This document shows, piece by piece, positions 9,452 to 18,263 of a DNA stretch of 64,000 nucleotides. The stretch is from Rubrobacter taiwanensis (lineage in GTDB: Bacteria; Actinomycetota; Rubrobacteria; Rubrobacterales; Rubrobacteraceae). The notes beneath the pieces are model-generated. The model had not been told where the DNA came from. It saw nothing but the letters and a program-made list of their open reading frames with translations, and did not search any database. The number at the start of each line of letters is the position of its first letter. Within the stretch, counting starts at the first letter, position 1. The translations under genes were made by a program, and so were the position numbers. Location of the stretch: the NCBI RefSeq assembly GCF_004337705.1, contig NZ_SKBU01000006.1, forward strand, positions 286,460-350,459, written 5' to 3'.

Positions 9452-9949
9452 TTGAGCGGCATGACATGGGTGCGGATTCTGGTGGGCGCGATCTGGCTGA
9501 ACGGCGCGCTGGAAAAATTCCTGAACCCGGACTTCCCGCAGCAGTTCCGGGCGGCGTTGGAGGCGGGCGGATACGTAGCTCAGGCTCCGCTCTGGTTTCA
9601 GTCGTTCATGACCGGGGTGGTGGTACCCAACGCCGAGCTCTTCGCCCAGCTGATCCGCTTCGGCGAGCTCGCGCTGGGGCTGGCGCTCATCCTGGGCCTG
9701 CTCACCAACCTCGCCGCCCTCGGCAGCATGCTCTTCAGCCTGACACTCGTCGTCTCCCAGGGCGGGGTACAGCTCGGCACCGGGCTCGCCACACCCGGCA
9801 TCCTGACCATAAACATGGTGCTGGCGCTGCTCTCCCTGATCATACTCCTCTCGGCCGCGTCCAAGAGGCTCTCGCTCGACGCTGCGATCGCCGGCCGCAA
9901 CCCGAAGCTGGCTCCGCCGCTCGTGAACCGGCAGACCGGCGGAAGATAG
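9452..9949 (+). CDS. DoxX family membrane protein
   Basis: 165-aa membrane protein with four predicted helices and the family motif VGAIWLNGALEKFLNPDF at the N-terminus. TTG 9452 is chosen because AAGGAG lies 8 nt upstream; an earlier GTG at 9425 would fall near the likely transcription start. A candidate -10 TATAAAT lies at 9414-9420. The family comprises small DoxX-like proteins sometimes coupled to thiosulfate or quinone redox chemistry; the substrate here is unknown. It is divergent from the DUF417-like/Rieske set, so two DoxX-like genes and a Rieske gene share one intergenic region. Confidence 0.8.
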   Translation: MSGMTWVRILVGAIWLNGALEKFLNPDFPQQFRAALEAGGYVAQAPLWFQSFMTGVVVPNAELFAQLIRFGELALGLALILGLLTNLAALGSMLFSLTLVVSQGGVQLGTGLATPGILTINMVLALLSLIILLSAASKRLSLDAAIAGRNPKLAPPLVNRQTGGR

Positions 9950-9967
9950 CCCCGGGCGTCTCGCCCG

Positions 9968-10053
9968 CTACCCGGACGTGATGATCGCTCGTAGAGGACA
10001 GAGCCGGTGGCGAACCACGTAGTGGTGGTGCGGCAGCCGCGCGTCCGGGCGTA
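9968..10053. repeat. Nested inverted repeats downstream of lysA
   Basis: Between the convergent DoxX gene and lysA, CCCGGACG (9971-9978) can pair with CGTCCGGG (10042-10049). Two short hairpins, CCACGTAGTGG near 10015-10025 and GCGGCAGCCGC near 10030-10040, sit inside. This may be a bidirectional terminator or a structured RNA. It has no T tract and no tRNA signature. Confidence 0.35.
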
Positions 10054-10076
10054 GGGGGAGGTTACGAAGCCCGCGG

Positions 10077-11330
10077 CTACAAGAAGGCCGGGATCAGCTC
10101 GCCCTTCACCAGGTCCGGGTAGTGCTCGCGCTCGCGCACCAGCGCCCACCGGTCGCTCCGCACCATGACCTCGGCGGGTCTGGGACGGGAGTTGTAGTTG
10201 GAGGCCATAGCGAAGCCGTAGGCCCCGGCGCTCATCACGGCGAGCACCTCTCCCTCCGCCGCGTCGGGCAGATCCCGGTCCCGGGCCAGGTAGTCTCCGC
10301 TCTCGCAGACCGGGCCGACAAGGTCGGCGTGTACGGTGGCGGTGCTCTCCCTGAGGGGTTTCACCTCGTGGTAGGCGTCGTAGAGGCTCGGCCGCAAGAG
10401 ATCGTTCATCCCGGCGTCCGCGACCAGGAAGGTCTTCTCCCCGCTCTGCTTGCGGTAGAGAACCCGGGTCAGAAGCACCCCGGCCTCCCCGGCGATGTAC
10501 CGGCCCATCTCGCACAAGATGGTAGCTCCGGTGGACTCGAGCGCGGGCCGCAGGGCGTCCACCAGCTCTCTGGGGTTAGGAGGGCTCTCGTCCCGGTAAC
10601 AGATCCCGAGTCCCCCGCCGATGTTGAAGTAACGGATGTCGAAGCCCGAGTCCCGGAGCTCTCGCACGAGCCCGGCCGTCTTCTCCACGGACTCCACGTA
10701 GGGAGAGATCTTCGTGATCTGGCTCCCGATGTGCTGGTGGACGCCCAGGAGCTCTACGTGGCGGAACTCCTCCCGGACTCTGCGCGCCAGCCGCAACGCC
10801 TCATCAAGGGGGATGCCGAACTTGCTCTCTGCGAGTCCGGTGGCGATGTGCGGGTGGCTTTCGGGGTCCACGGCCGGGTTCACGCGCAGGGCGACGCGGG
10901 CGGTCTTGCCGTGCCGCCGGGCACAGTAGTCCAGACGCTCCAGCTCCGAATCCGACTCCACGTTGAACATCAGGATGCGCTCCCCGAGACCCAAAGAGAG
11001 CTCCTTCTCTGTCTTGCCCACGCCGGCGAAGACGATCCTCTTGGGATCTATCCCGGCGCGGACGGCCCGGTAGAGCTCGCCCGCCGACACGATATCGACG
11101 CCCGCCCCGAGAGCGGCCAGGGCCCGCAGCACGGCCAGGTTGCCGTTCGCCTTGACCGCGTAGCAGACCATGTGGTCCAGGCCCGAGAACGCCTCGTCCA
11201 GCTCCCGGTACCTCCGCTCCAGCGTACCGTGGCTGTAGACGTAGACCGGGGTCCCCCGGCTCTCGGCTATCTCCCGGAGCGGGACGCCCTCGCAGTAGAG
11301 CTCGTCCCCCTCGTAATGAAACTCCTCCAA
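10077..11330 (-). CDS. lysA: Diaminopimelate decarboxylase
   Basis: PLP-dependent fold-III decarboxylase (417 aa) converting meso-diaminopimelate to L-lysine, the last step of lysine synthesis. The PLP lysine is K60 in CYAVKANGNL. Other hallmarks are the HQHIGSQI segment, the glycine-rich phosphate loop IGGGLGI and the C-terminal SAGAYGFAMASNYNSRPRPAEVM, including the conserved CESGD cysteine region contributed across the dimer. The start TTG 11330 follows GGAGGG at 8 nt. It is divergent from the dapC-dapD-dapE operon across an 89-nt gap, placing the DAP-making and DAP-using steps side by side. Confidence 0.97.
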   Translation of the reverse strand: MEEFHYEGDELYCEGVPLREIAESRGTPVYVYSHGTLERRYRELDEAFSGLDHMVCYAVKANGNLAVLRALAALGAGVDIVSAGELYRAVRAGIDPKRIVFAGVGKTEKELSLGLGERILMFNVESDSELERLDYCARRHGKTARVALRVNPAVDPESHPHIATGLAESKFGIPLDEALRLARRVREEFRHVELLGVHQHIGSQITKISPYVESVEKTAGLVRELRDSGFDIRYFNIGGGLGICYRDESPPNPRELVDALRPALESTGATILCEMGRYIAGEAGVLLTRVLYRKQSGEKTFLVADAGMNDLLRPSLYDAYHEVKPLRESTATVHADLVGPVCESGDYLARDRDLPDAAEGEVLAVMSAGAYGFAMASNYNSRPRPAEVMVRSDRWALVREREHYPDLVKGELIPAFL

Positions 11331-11419
11331 GGCAGTATCCCTCCAATCCGCATAAGACCGCTGAACTTACCCCTGAGTCTTGACTATACTCTTCTCCTGG
11401 ATTCCGCGCGACAGGAGAG

Positions 11420-12586
11420 ATGGCTACGGACGGAGAGACGGCGAGAAAACCCCTGACCCTCAACCCGGTGCTCGAGAGCCTGCCGGAATACCCTTTCGTG
11501 CGGCTGGACGAGCTGCGCGATACGATGCGCGAGCGGGGCGTCCCGCTCTTCGACTTCGGCACCGGCGACCCCCGCGAGCCGACGGATCCTAAGATTCTGC
11601 AGGCGCTCAAAGACGGCGCGCCGGAGATCAGCCAGTACCCGGTCGTACCCGGCAAGCGCGAGCTGCGCGAGGCTTTCTGCGGCTGGATGAGAAGGCGCCA
11701 CGGGGTAGAGCTGGACCCGGACGCCGAGGCGCTGCCTGCCACCGGCTCCAAGGAGGCTATCTTCCACGCTCCGTTGGCCTTCCTGCACCCCAGCCAGAAG
11801 CGCCGGGGCGTCGCCTACGGCACGCCGGGCTACCCGGTCTACGAGCGCGGGACGCTCTTCGCCGGGGGTGAAGCGCTGCCGGTAGAGCTGCGGCGGGAGA
11901 ACGGATTCCTGCTGCAGCCGGAAGAAGTAGACCCGGAGCGGGTGCGGATACTCTGGATCAACTACCCCCACAACCCCACCGGGGCCACCGCCACCCGTTC
12001 GTATCTGGAGGAGGTCGTGGAGTACTGCCGCCGCCACGACATCCTGCTCTTCTCCGACGAGTGCTACAACGACCTCTACTCCGGAGAGCCGCCGCCGTCG
12101 GCGCTGGAGGTCTCGAAAGAGCGGGTGGTAGCCTTCGTCTCCCTCTCCAAGCGCAGCGGGATGACCGGCTACCGCGCGGCGATGATGGCGGGCGATGCGG
12201 AGGTCATCGCGGCGTTCCGGCGGCTCCGGCCCTCCATCGGGGTGGCTACGCAAGAGTTCGTGCAGCGCGCCGCCATCGCTGCCTGGAGCGACGACGAGCA
12301 CGTAAAAGAGCGCCGCCGCGTCTTCGGCGAGAAGCGGCGGCTGTTCACGGATTTCTTCGAGCGGGCCGGGATCGAGTACCTGCCCACGGACGCCGGCTTC
12401 TACCTCTGGGTGACCGTCCCGGACGGAGACGACGAGGCGTACGCCCTGCGGCTGCTGCGGGAGGGGATAATAGTGGCGCCGGGCCGGGGCTTCGGGCCGG
12501 GCGGCATGGGGTTCGTGCGGCTGGCGCTCGTGCCGGGGCTCGAGGAATGCCGGGAGGCGATAAGGCGCTGGGAGCGCCTGCTCTGA
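11420..12586 (+). CDS. dapC: Succinyldiaminopimelate aminotransferase (DapC-type)
   Basis: Class I/II PLP aminotransferase of 388 aa, expected to form N-succinyl-LL-2,6-diaminopimelate from the keto precursor and glutamate. Visible features are FDFGTGDPREPTDP near the N-terminus, NYPHNPTGA with the substrate-binding Asn, SDECYNDLYS with the PLP-ring Asp/Tyr, and SLSKRSGMTGYR carrying the PLP lysine. ATG 11420 follows ACAGGAGAG. A TATACT at 11385-11390 could be its -10. The assignment to DapC rather than another aminotransferase rests largely on the adjoining dapD and dapE. Confidence 0.9.
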   Translation: MATDGETARKPLTLNPVLESLPEYPFVRLDELRDTMRERGVPLFDFGTGDPREPTDPKILQALKDGAPEISQYPVVPGKRELREAFCGWMRRRHGVELDPDAEALPATGSKEAIFHAPLAFLHPSQKRRGVAYGTPGYPVYERGTLFAGGEALPVELRRENGFLLQPEEVDPERVRILWINYPHNPTGATATRSYLEEVVEYCRRHDILLFSDECYNDLYSGEPPPSALEVSKERVVAFVSLSKRSGMTGYRAAMMAGDAEVIAAFRRLRPSIGVATQEFVQRAAIAAWSDDEHVKERRRVFGEKRRLFTDFFERAGIEYLPTDAGFYLWVTVPDGDDEAYALRLLREGIIVAPGRGFGPGGMGFVRLALVPGLEECREAIRRWERLL

Positions 12587-12617
12587 TCTTGCCACACCGA
12601 GAGGAGGGAGCCTGCGC

Positions 12618-13424
12618 ATGAGAGAGAAGATCGAAGCCGCCTACCAGGAGCGCAACCTGCTGGAAGAGGACGGATACCGCGAAGCGGTCTTCGAGACCAT
12701 AGCCGCCCTGGACCGGGGCGAGCTGCGGGTCGCGGAGAAGCGGGGCGGAGAGTGGGTCTCGAACGCGTGGGTAATGCAGGCGATAAACCTCTACTTCACC
12801 GTCGCGGGCATGCAGACGATGGAGGTCGGGCCGTTCGAGTTCCACGACAAGATCCCGCTCAAGAAGAACCTGGCCGAGGCCGGCATCCGGGTCGTGCCGC
12901 CGGGCACGATCCGCTACGGGGCCTTCGCCGAGCCGGGCGTGGTGCTGATGCCGGGGTACGTTAACATCGGGGCCTGGGTGGGCAGCGGCACGATGGTGGA
13001 CACCTGGGCCACGGTGGGCTCGGGGGCCCAGATCGGGCGCGGCGTCCACCTCTCCGGCGGGGTAGGCATCGGGGGCGTGCTGGAGCCGCCGGGCGCGATG
13101 CCGGTAGTCATAGAGGACGGGGCGTTCATCGGCTCGCGCGCGATCGTCGTCGAGGGCGTGCGCGTGGAGGAGGAGGCCGTGCTCGGAGCGAACGTGGTGC
13201 TGACCTCCTCGACCCAGATCATAGACGTAACCGGCGAGGAGGAGGTCGTCTACCGGGGTCGCGTCCCGGCCCGCAGCGTGGTCGTCGCCGGGACCCGCAC
13301 CCGTGACTTCCCCGCCGGCAGCTACCAGCTCCAGGCCGCGCTTATTATCGGGAAGCGCAAGGCATCCACCGACCAGAAGACCAGCCTGAACGAGGCCCTG
13401 CGGCAGTTCGGGGTGAGCGTATGA
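12618..13424 (+). CDS. dapD: Tetrahydrodipicolinate N-succinyltransferase
   Basis: 268-aa left-handed beta-helix acyltransferase transferring succinyl from succinyl-CoA to tetrahydrodipicolinate. The N-terminal helical region (to about residue 100) is followed by hexapeptide repeats (VNIGAWVGSGTMVDTWATVG, then IGRGVHLSGGVGIGG) with the extra loop LEPPGAMPVVIEDGAFIGS. The C-terminus ends in the extended strand region seen in DapD. ATG 12618 follows GAGGAGGGAG. The stop overlaps dapE's ATG (ATGA at 13421). Together with dapC and dapE this defines the succinylase branch of lysine and peptidoglycan-precursor synthesis. Confidence 0.95.
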   Translation: MREKIEAAYQERNLLEEDGYREAVFETIAALDRGELRVAEKRGGEWVSNAWVMQAINLYFTVAGMQTMEVGPFEFHDKIPLKKNLAEAGIRVVPPGTIRYGAFAEPGVVLMPGYVNIGAWVGSGTMVDTWATVGSGAQIGRGVHLSGGVGIGGVLEPPGAMPVVIEDGAFIGSRAIVVEGVRVEEEAVLGANVVLTSSTQIIDVTGEEEVVYRGRVPARSVVVAGTRTRDFPAGSYQLQAALIIGKRKASTDQKTSLNEALRQFGVSV

Positions 13425-14488
13425 GAGAGGTTCTGCTCTGGCTCCTGGAGTGTCCGAGCGTCACGGGGGCCGAGCAGCGGCTCTGCGACGAGCTGGAGGC
13501 GCGCCTGCGGAGGCTGCCCGGCTGGGAGGTACACAGAACCGGGGACAACCTCGCCGTCCGGCGGAAGAGCCCGGACCCCTCCCGGCCCACCATAGCCTTC
13601 GCCGGGCATCTGGACACCGTCCCGGAGCCGGAGGGCGGCCTGCCGGTGCGGATCGAAGGGGAGCTGGTCTACGGCCGCGGCGCCTCGGACATGAAGGCCG
13701 GGGACGCGGTTATGCTGGAGCTGCTGGAGCGCTTCGACTGGGAGGGGAGCTGGGCCGAGCCGGTCTTCGTCTTCTACGCGGGCGAGGAGGGCGATTACGA
13801 GGAGAACGGGCTGGAGGATGTCTTCCGGGAACTCCCTTGGGTGCTGGAGGCGGACCTCGCCTTCTGCCCGGAGCCGACCGAGAACCGGCTGGAGCTGGGA
13901 TGCGTGGGCACCTCGCAGGTCGAGATCACCTTCCGGGGCAAAGCCGCGCACGCCGCCCGGCCGTGGCTGGGCGAGAACGCCCTCACCAAGGCCGGCGAGC
14001 TGCTCTCCGAGCTGCATGAGCTGAGGCCGCTCGAGGTCGCCGTGGACGGCCTGACCTTCCGGGAGGTGCTGACGCCCACGATGGCGCGGGGCGGCACCGC
14101 CAAGAACGTCGTGCCGGACGCCTTCCGCATCAACGTCAACTACCGCTTCGCCCCCGGCAAGGACCGCAGAGATGTGGAGCGAACCTTCAAGGAGCTGCTG
14201 CGCGGGCGGGCGGAGTTTGAGATAACGGACTTCGCCCCCAGCGGCCCGGTGAACCTGAACAACCCGCTGCTGGAGCGCTTCATCGAGACCGTATCGCCGG
14301 AGGTGCAACCCAAGCAGGCGTGGACGGATGTGGCCCGCTTCGCCGCCCGCGGGGTGGCGGCGGTGAACTTCGGTCCCGGCATCCCGGACCAGGCGCACCG
14401 GCGGGAGGAGCACGTCCGGCTCCCGCTGCTGGAGGAGTGCTACGGGAAGCTCGCCCGCTACCTCGGGGACAGCAGGAGAGCGGCATGA
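13421..14488 (+). CDS. dapE: Succinyl-diaminopimelate desuccinylase
   Basis: M20-family di-zinc hydrolase (355 aa) that removes succinate to release LL-diaminopimelate. Metal ligands can be recognised in order: AGHLDTVPE, GRGASDMKAGDAV (bridging Asp), the catalytic Glu/ligand pair in YAGEEGDYEENG, and the Glu/Asp region CPEPTENRLELGC. The lid/dimerisation domain follows with GKAAHAARPWLGENA, and the C-terminal His ligand lies in IPDQAHRREEHV. The length is slightly short but usual for actinobacterial DapE. It is coupled by ATGA overlaps to dapD upstream and the aminotransferase downstream. Confidence 0.95.
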   Translation: MREVLLWLLECPSVTGAEQRLCDELEARLRRLPGWEVHRTGDNLAVRRKSPDPSRPTIAFAGHLDTVPEPEGGLPVRIEGELVYGRGASDMKAGDAVMLELLERFDWEGSWAEPVFVFYAGEEGDYEENGLEDVFRELPWVLEADLAFCPEPTENRLELGCVGTSQVEITFRGKAAHAARPWLGENALTKAGELLSELHELRPLEVAVDGLTFREVLTPTMARGGTAKNVVPDAFRINVNYRFAPGKDRRDVERTFKELLRGRAEFEITDFAPSGPVNLNNPLLERFIETVSPEVQPKQAWTDVARFAARGVAAVNFGPGIPDQAHRREEHVRLPLLEECYGKLARYLGDSRRAA

Positions 14489-15666
14489 GGCTGGCGGGGA
14501 GGATGGAGCGGCTGGGCACCGAGACGGCCTTCTCGGTGCTGGCGAAGGCCCGGGCGCTGGAGGCGCGGGGGCGCGAGATCATCCACCTGGAGATCGGCGA
14601 GCCAGACTTCGACACCCCGGCCCACATCGTGGAGGCCGGCTGCCGGGCGCTGCGCGATGGGCACACCCACTACACGCCCGCCCCCGGTATCCCGGAGCTG
14701 CGTGCGGCGATAGCCGCCGAGGTGGCGCGCAGCCGCAACATCGAGGTCTCGCCGGAGCAGGTCGTCGTCACGCCCGGCGGCAAGCCGATCATGTTCTTCG
14801 CCATCCTGGCGCTCGTGGACGAGGGCGACGAGGTGCTCCTGCCCAACCCGGCCTTCCCGATCTACGAGTCGATGGTCAACTTCGTAGGGGGACAACCCGT
14901 CTTCGTGCCGCTCAGGCAGGAGAACGGCTTCCGCTTCGACCTTGAGGAGTTCCGCGCGGGACTGAGCGAGCGCACCCGGCTGGTGATCCTCAACTCCCCC
15001 GCGAACCCCACCGGCGGCGTGCTCACCCCGGAGGACATCTCAGCTCTCGCCGCCATCCTGTCCGAGCGCCCGGACGTGTTCGTGCTGAGCGACGAGATCT
15101 ACTCCCGCTTCCTCTACTCGGGCAGCTTCGCCAGCATCGCCTCCGAGCCGGGGCTGGGCCCGGACGGACGCACCGTTATCCTCGACGGGTTCTCCAAGAC
15201 CTACGCGATGACCGGCTGGAGGATCGGGTACGGCGTCATGCCCGAGCCCCTGGCCGAGAGCGTGACCCGGCTGCAGGTGAACTCCAACTCCTGCACCAAC
15301 GCTGCCGCACAGTACGCCGCGCTGGAGGCGCTCACCGGCCCGCAGGACGCGGTGGAGCGCATGCTGGACGAGTTCCGCGCCCGCCGGGATCTGATCGTCT
15401 CTGGGCTCAACGAGCTGCCCGGCGTGGAGTGCGCAACGCCCCAGGGGGCCTTCTACGCCTTCCCCCGGATAGAGGGGACCGGCTATCCGGCGCAGGAACT
15501 TGCGGACCTGCTGCTGGAGGAGGCCGGGGTCGCGTGCCTCGCCGGGACGGGGTTCGGCCGGTACGGCGAGGGACACCTGCGCTTCTCATACGCCAACTCC
15601 CGGGAGAACATCGCCCGGGCGCTGGAGCGCGCGGCGGACGCTCTCTCGCGGCTCCCCGCCCGCTAG
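14485..15666 (+). CDS. Class I/II pyridoxal-phosphate aminotransferase (aspartate aminotransferase-like)
   Basis: 393 aa. ATG 14485 overlaps the dapE stop (ATGA). Hallmarks are HLEIGEPDFDTPAHI, NSPANPTGGV, LSDEIYSRFLYSG and the PLP-lysine segment DGFSKTYAMTGWRIGYG, as in the AspC-like subgroup Ib of thermophiles. The operon position suggests it supplies aspartate or glutamate nitrogen to the DAP pathway, or acts as a second N-succinyl-DAP aminotransferase; which one cannot be read from sequence. Its TAG stop sits inside a CTAG palindrome at 15663-15666 that also provides the stop of the convergent histidine kinase, a 4-nt tail-to-tail overlap. Confidence 0.88.
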   Translation: MRLAGRMERLGTETAFSVLAKARALEARGREIIHLEIGEPDFDTPAHIVEAGCRALRDGHTHYTPAPGIPELRAAIAAEVARSRNIEVSPEQVVVTPGGKPIMFFAILALVDEGDEVLLPNPAFPIYESMVNFVGGQPVFVPLRQENGFRFDLEEFRAGLSERTRLVILNSPANPTGGVLTPEDISALAAILSERPDVFVLSDEIYSRFLYSGSFASIASEPGLGPDGRTVILDGFSKTYAMTGWRIGYGVMPEPLAESVTRLQVNSNSCTNAAAQYAALEALTGPQDAVERMLDEFRARRDLIVSGLNELPGVECATPQGAFYAFPRIEGTGYPAQELADLLLEEAGVACLAGTGFGRYGEGHLRFSYANSRENIARALERAADALSRLPAR

Positions 15667-18161
15667 CCCGGCTCCGGAGCCCCCTCGATCGGAACCCTGA
15701 CCCGCACCACCGTTCCCTCCCCCGGAGCGCTACTCACCTCCAGCGCGCCGCCGCTCTCGGCGGCGCGCTCCCGCATGCTCTTGAGCCCGACCCCGGAGCC
15801 CGCGACGTTCGGGTCGAAGCCGTGCCCGTCATCGGCCACCTCCAGCCGGATCTCCTCCCCGGTGGTCCCGAGCCTCACAACCACCCGCCGCGCCTCCGAG
15901 TGGCGGCGGGCGTTGGTCAAAGCCTCCTGCAAGATGCGCAGCATCTCCATGCCCCGCGCCCCGAGAGGTCTCTGGGGGAAGCCCTCCTCCACCTTCAGCT
16001 CTATCCCCCTCCCGGCGGGGGCCATCCTGCGGTGCAGATCTACCAGGGACTCCGCCAGCCGGAGGAACGGCTGGTCCTCCTCCTCTCCCAGACGCAGGTC
16101 ATAGACCGCCTCGCGCAATCCCCGCACCCCGCGGCGCACGGTGTCCAGAGCCTCCTGAAGTTCCTTCTGAAGGGAGGCGTCCCCGGCGTTGAGCTTGGCG
16201 AACTCGAGCGTCTGCACGGCGTAGGCCAGATCCTGCAGCACGCCATCGTGCAGGTCGCGGGCTATGCGGTTGCGCTCGGCCTCGCGGATCTCCTCCAGCG
16301 CCTCTTTGGCCCGCTTGCTCGCCGTGATGTCGCGAACCAGGATGCATATCGCTTCGCGGCCGCCGTAAGAGATGATGTTCGCGCGGACCTCCACGTCCAC
16401 CAGCGTCCCGTCCCTGCGGCGGTGGCGGCGCTCGCCGCTCACGTAGCTCCCCCGCTCCTGCACGCGCCGGACATAGCAATCCATGTCCTCCCGGGAATAC
16501 GGTACGACGTCGTAGAGCGTCAGCTTTAGCAGCTCCCCGGGGGCGTAGCCGAGCATATCGTGGTAGGCGGCATTGGCCTCCAGGATGCGCCGGCTGTCCA
16601 TGTCGACCAGCAGGATGCCCTCGGCGGCCTGTTCGACGACCGCCCGGTAGCGCTCCTCGCTCTCGCGCAGCGCCGCCTCGGCCCGCTTGCGCTCGGTGAT
16701 CTCGCGGGAGTTCACGACCACCCCCCGGACGGCCGGGTCTGCGAGCAGGTTGGTCCCGATGGCCTCAAAATACCGCCAGCGGCCCTCCCGGTCGCGGACG
16801 CGGTACTCCACCGAGAGCCGCTCCCGGGGCGCGCGGAGAAGTCTCAGGAACTTGCTCCTGACGCGCTCGACGTCCTCCGGATGCAGGTGGTCGAAGGCCC
16901 GGCTCCCGACCCGCTCTTCGGGCATGTAGCCCAGCACCCTCTCCACCGCCGGACTCTCATAGACTATCCTGCCCTCGGCGTCCAGGACTATGATCAGGTC
17001 CGAAGCGTTGCGGACGAGCGAGCGGAAGCGCTCCTCACTCTCGCGCAGCATCCGCTCGCTCTGCGCCGTCTCGGAGACGGCGGCCTCCAGCTGCGCGGTG
17101 CGCTCCGCAACCCTCAGCTCCAGCGTCTCGTTGAGCCGCCGGATCTCCTCCTCGGCCCGCTTGCGCTCGGTTATGTCGTGCAGGACGACCAGGCGCGCTG
17201 CCGGACCTCCCCGCCGGTCCGGCAGCGCGGAGACCGAGACCTCGTAGTCGTGCCGGCCGCCGAGCCGCACCTCCCGGCGCGCCCCGCCGCGGAGGTTCCG
17301 CAGGAGCTCCCGCCCGGTCCCCACCTGATCCAGGCCCATCCCGACGGCTCCGGAGCCCGGCAGGTTCAGGATGCGCCGGGCGGCCGGGTTGAGGTCCACG
17401 ATCCGGTCCCGGTCATCCAGCACCACTACGCCATCGCTCAGCTCCTCGACGACGGCGGTGCGCGCCACGGGCACGATGTCCAGCAGACGCCAGCGGAAGA
17501 GCGCCCAGGTGATCGCCACGCCGCTCAGCAGGAAGGCGAGGGGTGTGAGATCCAGGTTCGGGAGCGGGCTGAGACCCAGCACGTAGAGCCCGTTGCCCAG
17601 CCACGGCGCGAACGCACCGAACAGCAGCGCCGCGCCCTGCCGGCCGTAGAGATCCGGCGAGCGGCGGAGCATAGATACCATCAGAAGGGTGCCGAGCAGG
17701 ATCAGCGCGTAGGCGTAGGCCCAGTAGATCCAGAAAGCCGGACCGTACTCCACCTCCAGAAAAGGTCCGTCCAGCGCCACGGCGCTCCAGATCAGGCCGT
17801 GCGCTTCGTTGGTCCACACGAGCAGCAGCGTGGCGGCCGGCAGGGCGGAGAGCAGGACGAGACGGCGAGGATCCAGCCTCGCGCCGCGGCCGGTGTACTG
17901 CAGGGCGAACGCCAACCAGGCCGGCGGCACCGTGACGATGCCCAGATACTCTACCCTGGCCCACAGAACCTTGTCCGGGAGTCCGACGGCGCTCAGCTCC
18001 AGAGCGTAGCTCCCCGACCACACGGTCACGGCCAGCATGAGCAGCGCCAGCGCCCTACCCCCCGGCGCGCCGCGCCGCCGCCAGACGTACAGGGCGAGCG
18101 CGCCCGAGACGACCGCGACCACGAACGAGAGCGGCGCGTAGGGCGTATACTGCCACTCCAT
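15663..18161 (-). CDS. Seven-TM sensor histidine kinase with PAS domains (NarL/DegS type, orphan)
   Basis: 832 aa. Residues 1-225 form a seven-helix membrane sensor of the N-terminal 7TM histidine kinase type. A first PAS domain (about 235-330, ending ITERKRAEEE), a short coiled coil, a second PAS/PAC (375-495) and a third PAS/PAC (500-615) follow. The HisKA_3 dimerisation domain has the phospho-acceptor H638 in RDLHDGVLQD, and the HATPase_c domain (about 730-825) has NARRHSEA, DDGHGFDP and GVGLKSMRERA. HisKA_3 kinases normally pair with LuxR-type response regulators, but none is adjacent. Ligand unknown. Its stop overlaps the convergent aminotransferase stop. Confidence 0.93.
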   Translation of the reverse strand: MEWQYTPYAPLSFVVAVVSGALALYVWRRRGAPGGRALALLMLAVTVWSGSYALELSAVGLPDKVLWARVEYLGIVTVPPAWLAFALQYTGRGARLDPRRLVLLSALPAATLLLVWTNEAHGLIWSAVALDGPFLEVEYGPAFWIYWAYAYALILLGTLLMVSMLRRSPDLYGRQGAALLFGAFAPWLGNGLYVLGLSPLPNLDLTPLAFLLSGVAITWALFRWRLLDIVPVARTAVVEELSDGVVVLDDRDRIVDLNPAARRILNLPGSGAVGMGLDQVGTGRELLRNLRGGARREVRLGGRHDYEVSVSALPDRRGGPAARLVVLHDITERKRAEEEIRRLNETLELRVAERTAQLEAAVSETAQSERMLRESEERFRSLVRNASDLIIVLDAEGRIVYESPAVERVLGYMPEERVGSRAFDHLHPEDVERVRSKFLRLLRAPRERLSVEYRVRDREGRWRYFEAIGTNLLADPAVRGVVVNSREITERKRAEAALRESEERYRAVVEQAAEGILLVDMDSRRILEANAAYHDMLGYAPGELLKLTLYDVVPYSREDMDCYVRRVQERGSYVSGERRHRRRDGTLVDVEVRANIISYGGREAICILVRDITASKRAKEALEEIREAERNRIARDLHDGVLQDLAYAVQTLEFAKLNAGDASLQKELQEALDTVRRGVRGLREAVYDLRLGEEEDQPFLRLAESLVDLHRRMAPAGRGIELKVEEGFPQRPLGARGMEMLRILQEALTNARRHSEARRVVVRLGTTGEEIRLEVADDGHGFDPNVAGSGVGLKSMRERAAESGGALEVSSAPGEGTVVRVRVPIEGAPEPG

Positions 18162-18263
18162 CAGCCTACCCCGGCCCCGTCCCTTCCGATGCGCGCCTCC
18201 AAGAGTATATTAGGATAGCCACGATTTCTACGAGAACGGGCGCGGACTCTCGCCGGCGCTTCT

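Noticed and set aside
9961..10076. tRNA gene in the lysA-DoxX gap
   Set aside because: No T-loop (TTCRANNC) or acceptor/anticodon arrangement is present on either strand.
11331..11419. Lysine riboswitch upstream of lysA or dapC
   Set aside because: The divergent gap is only 89 nt, too short for the L-box aptamer, and none of its conserved helices is visible.
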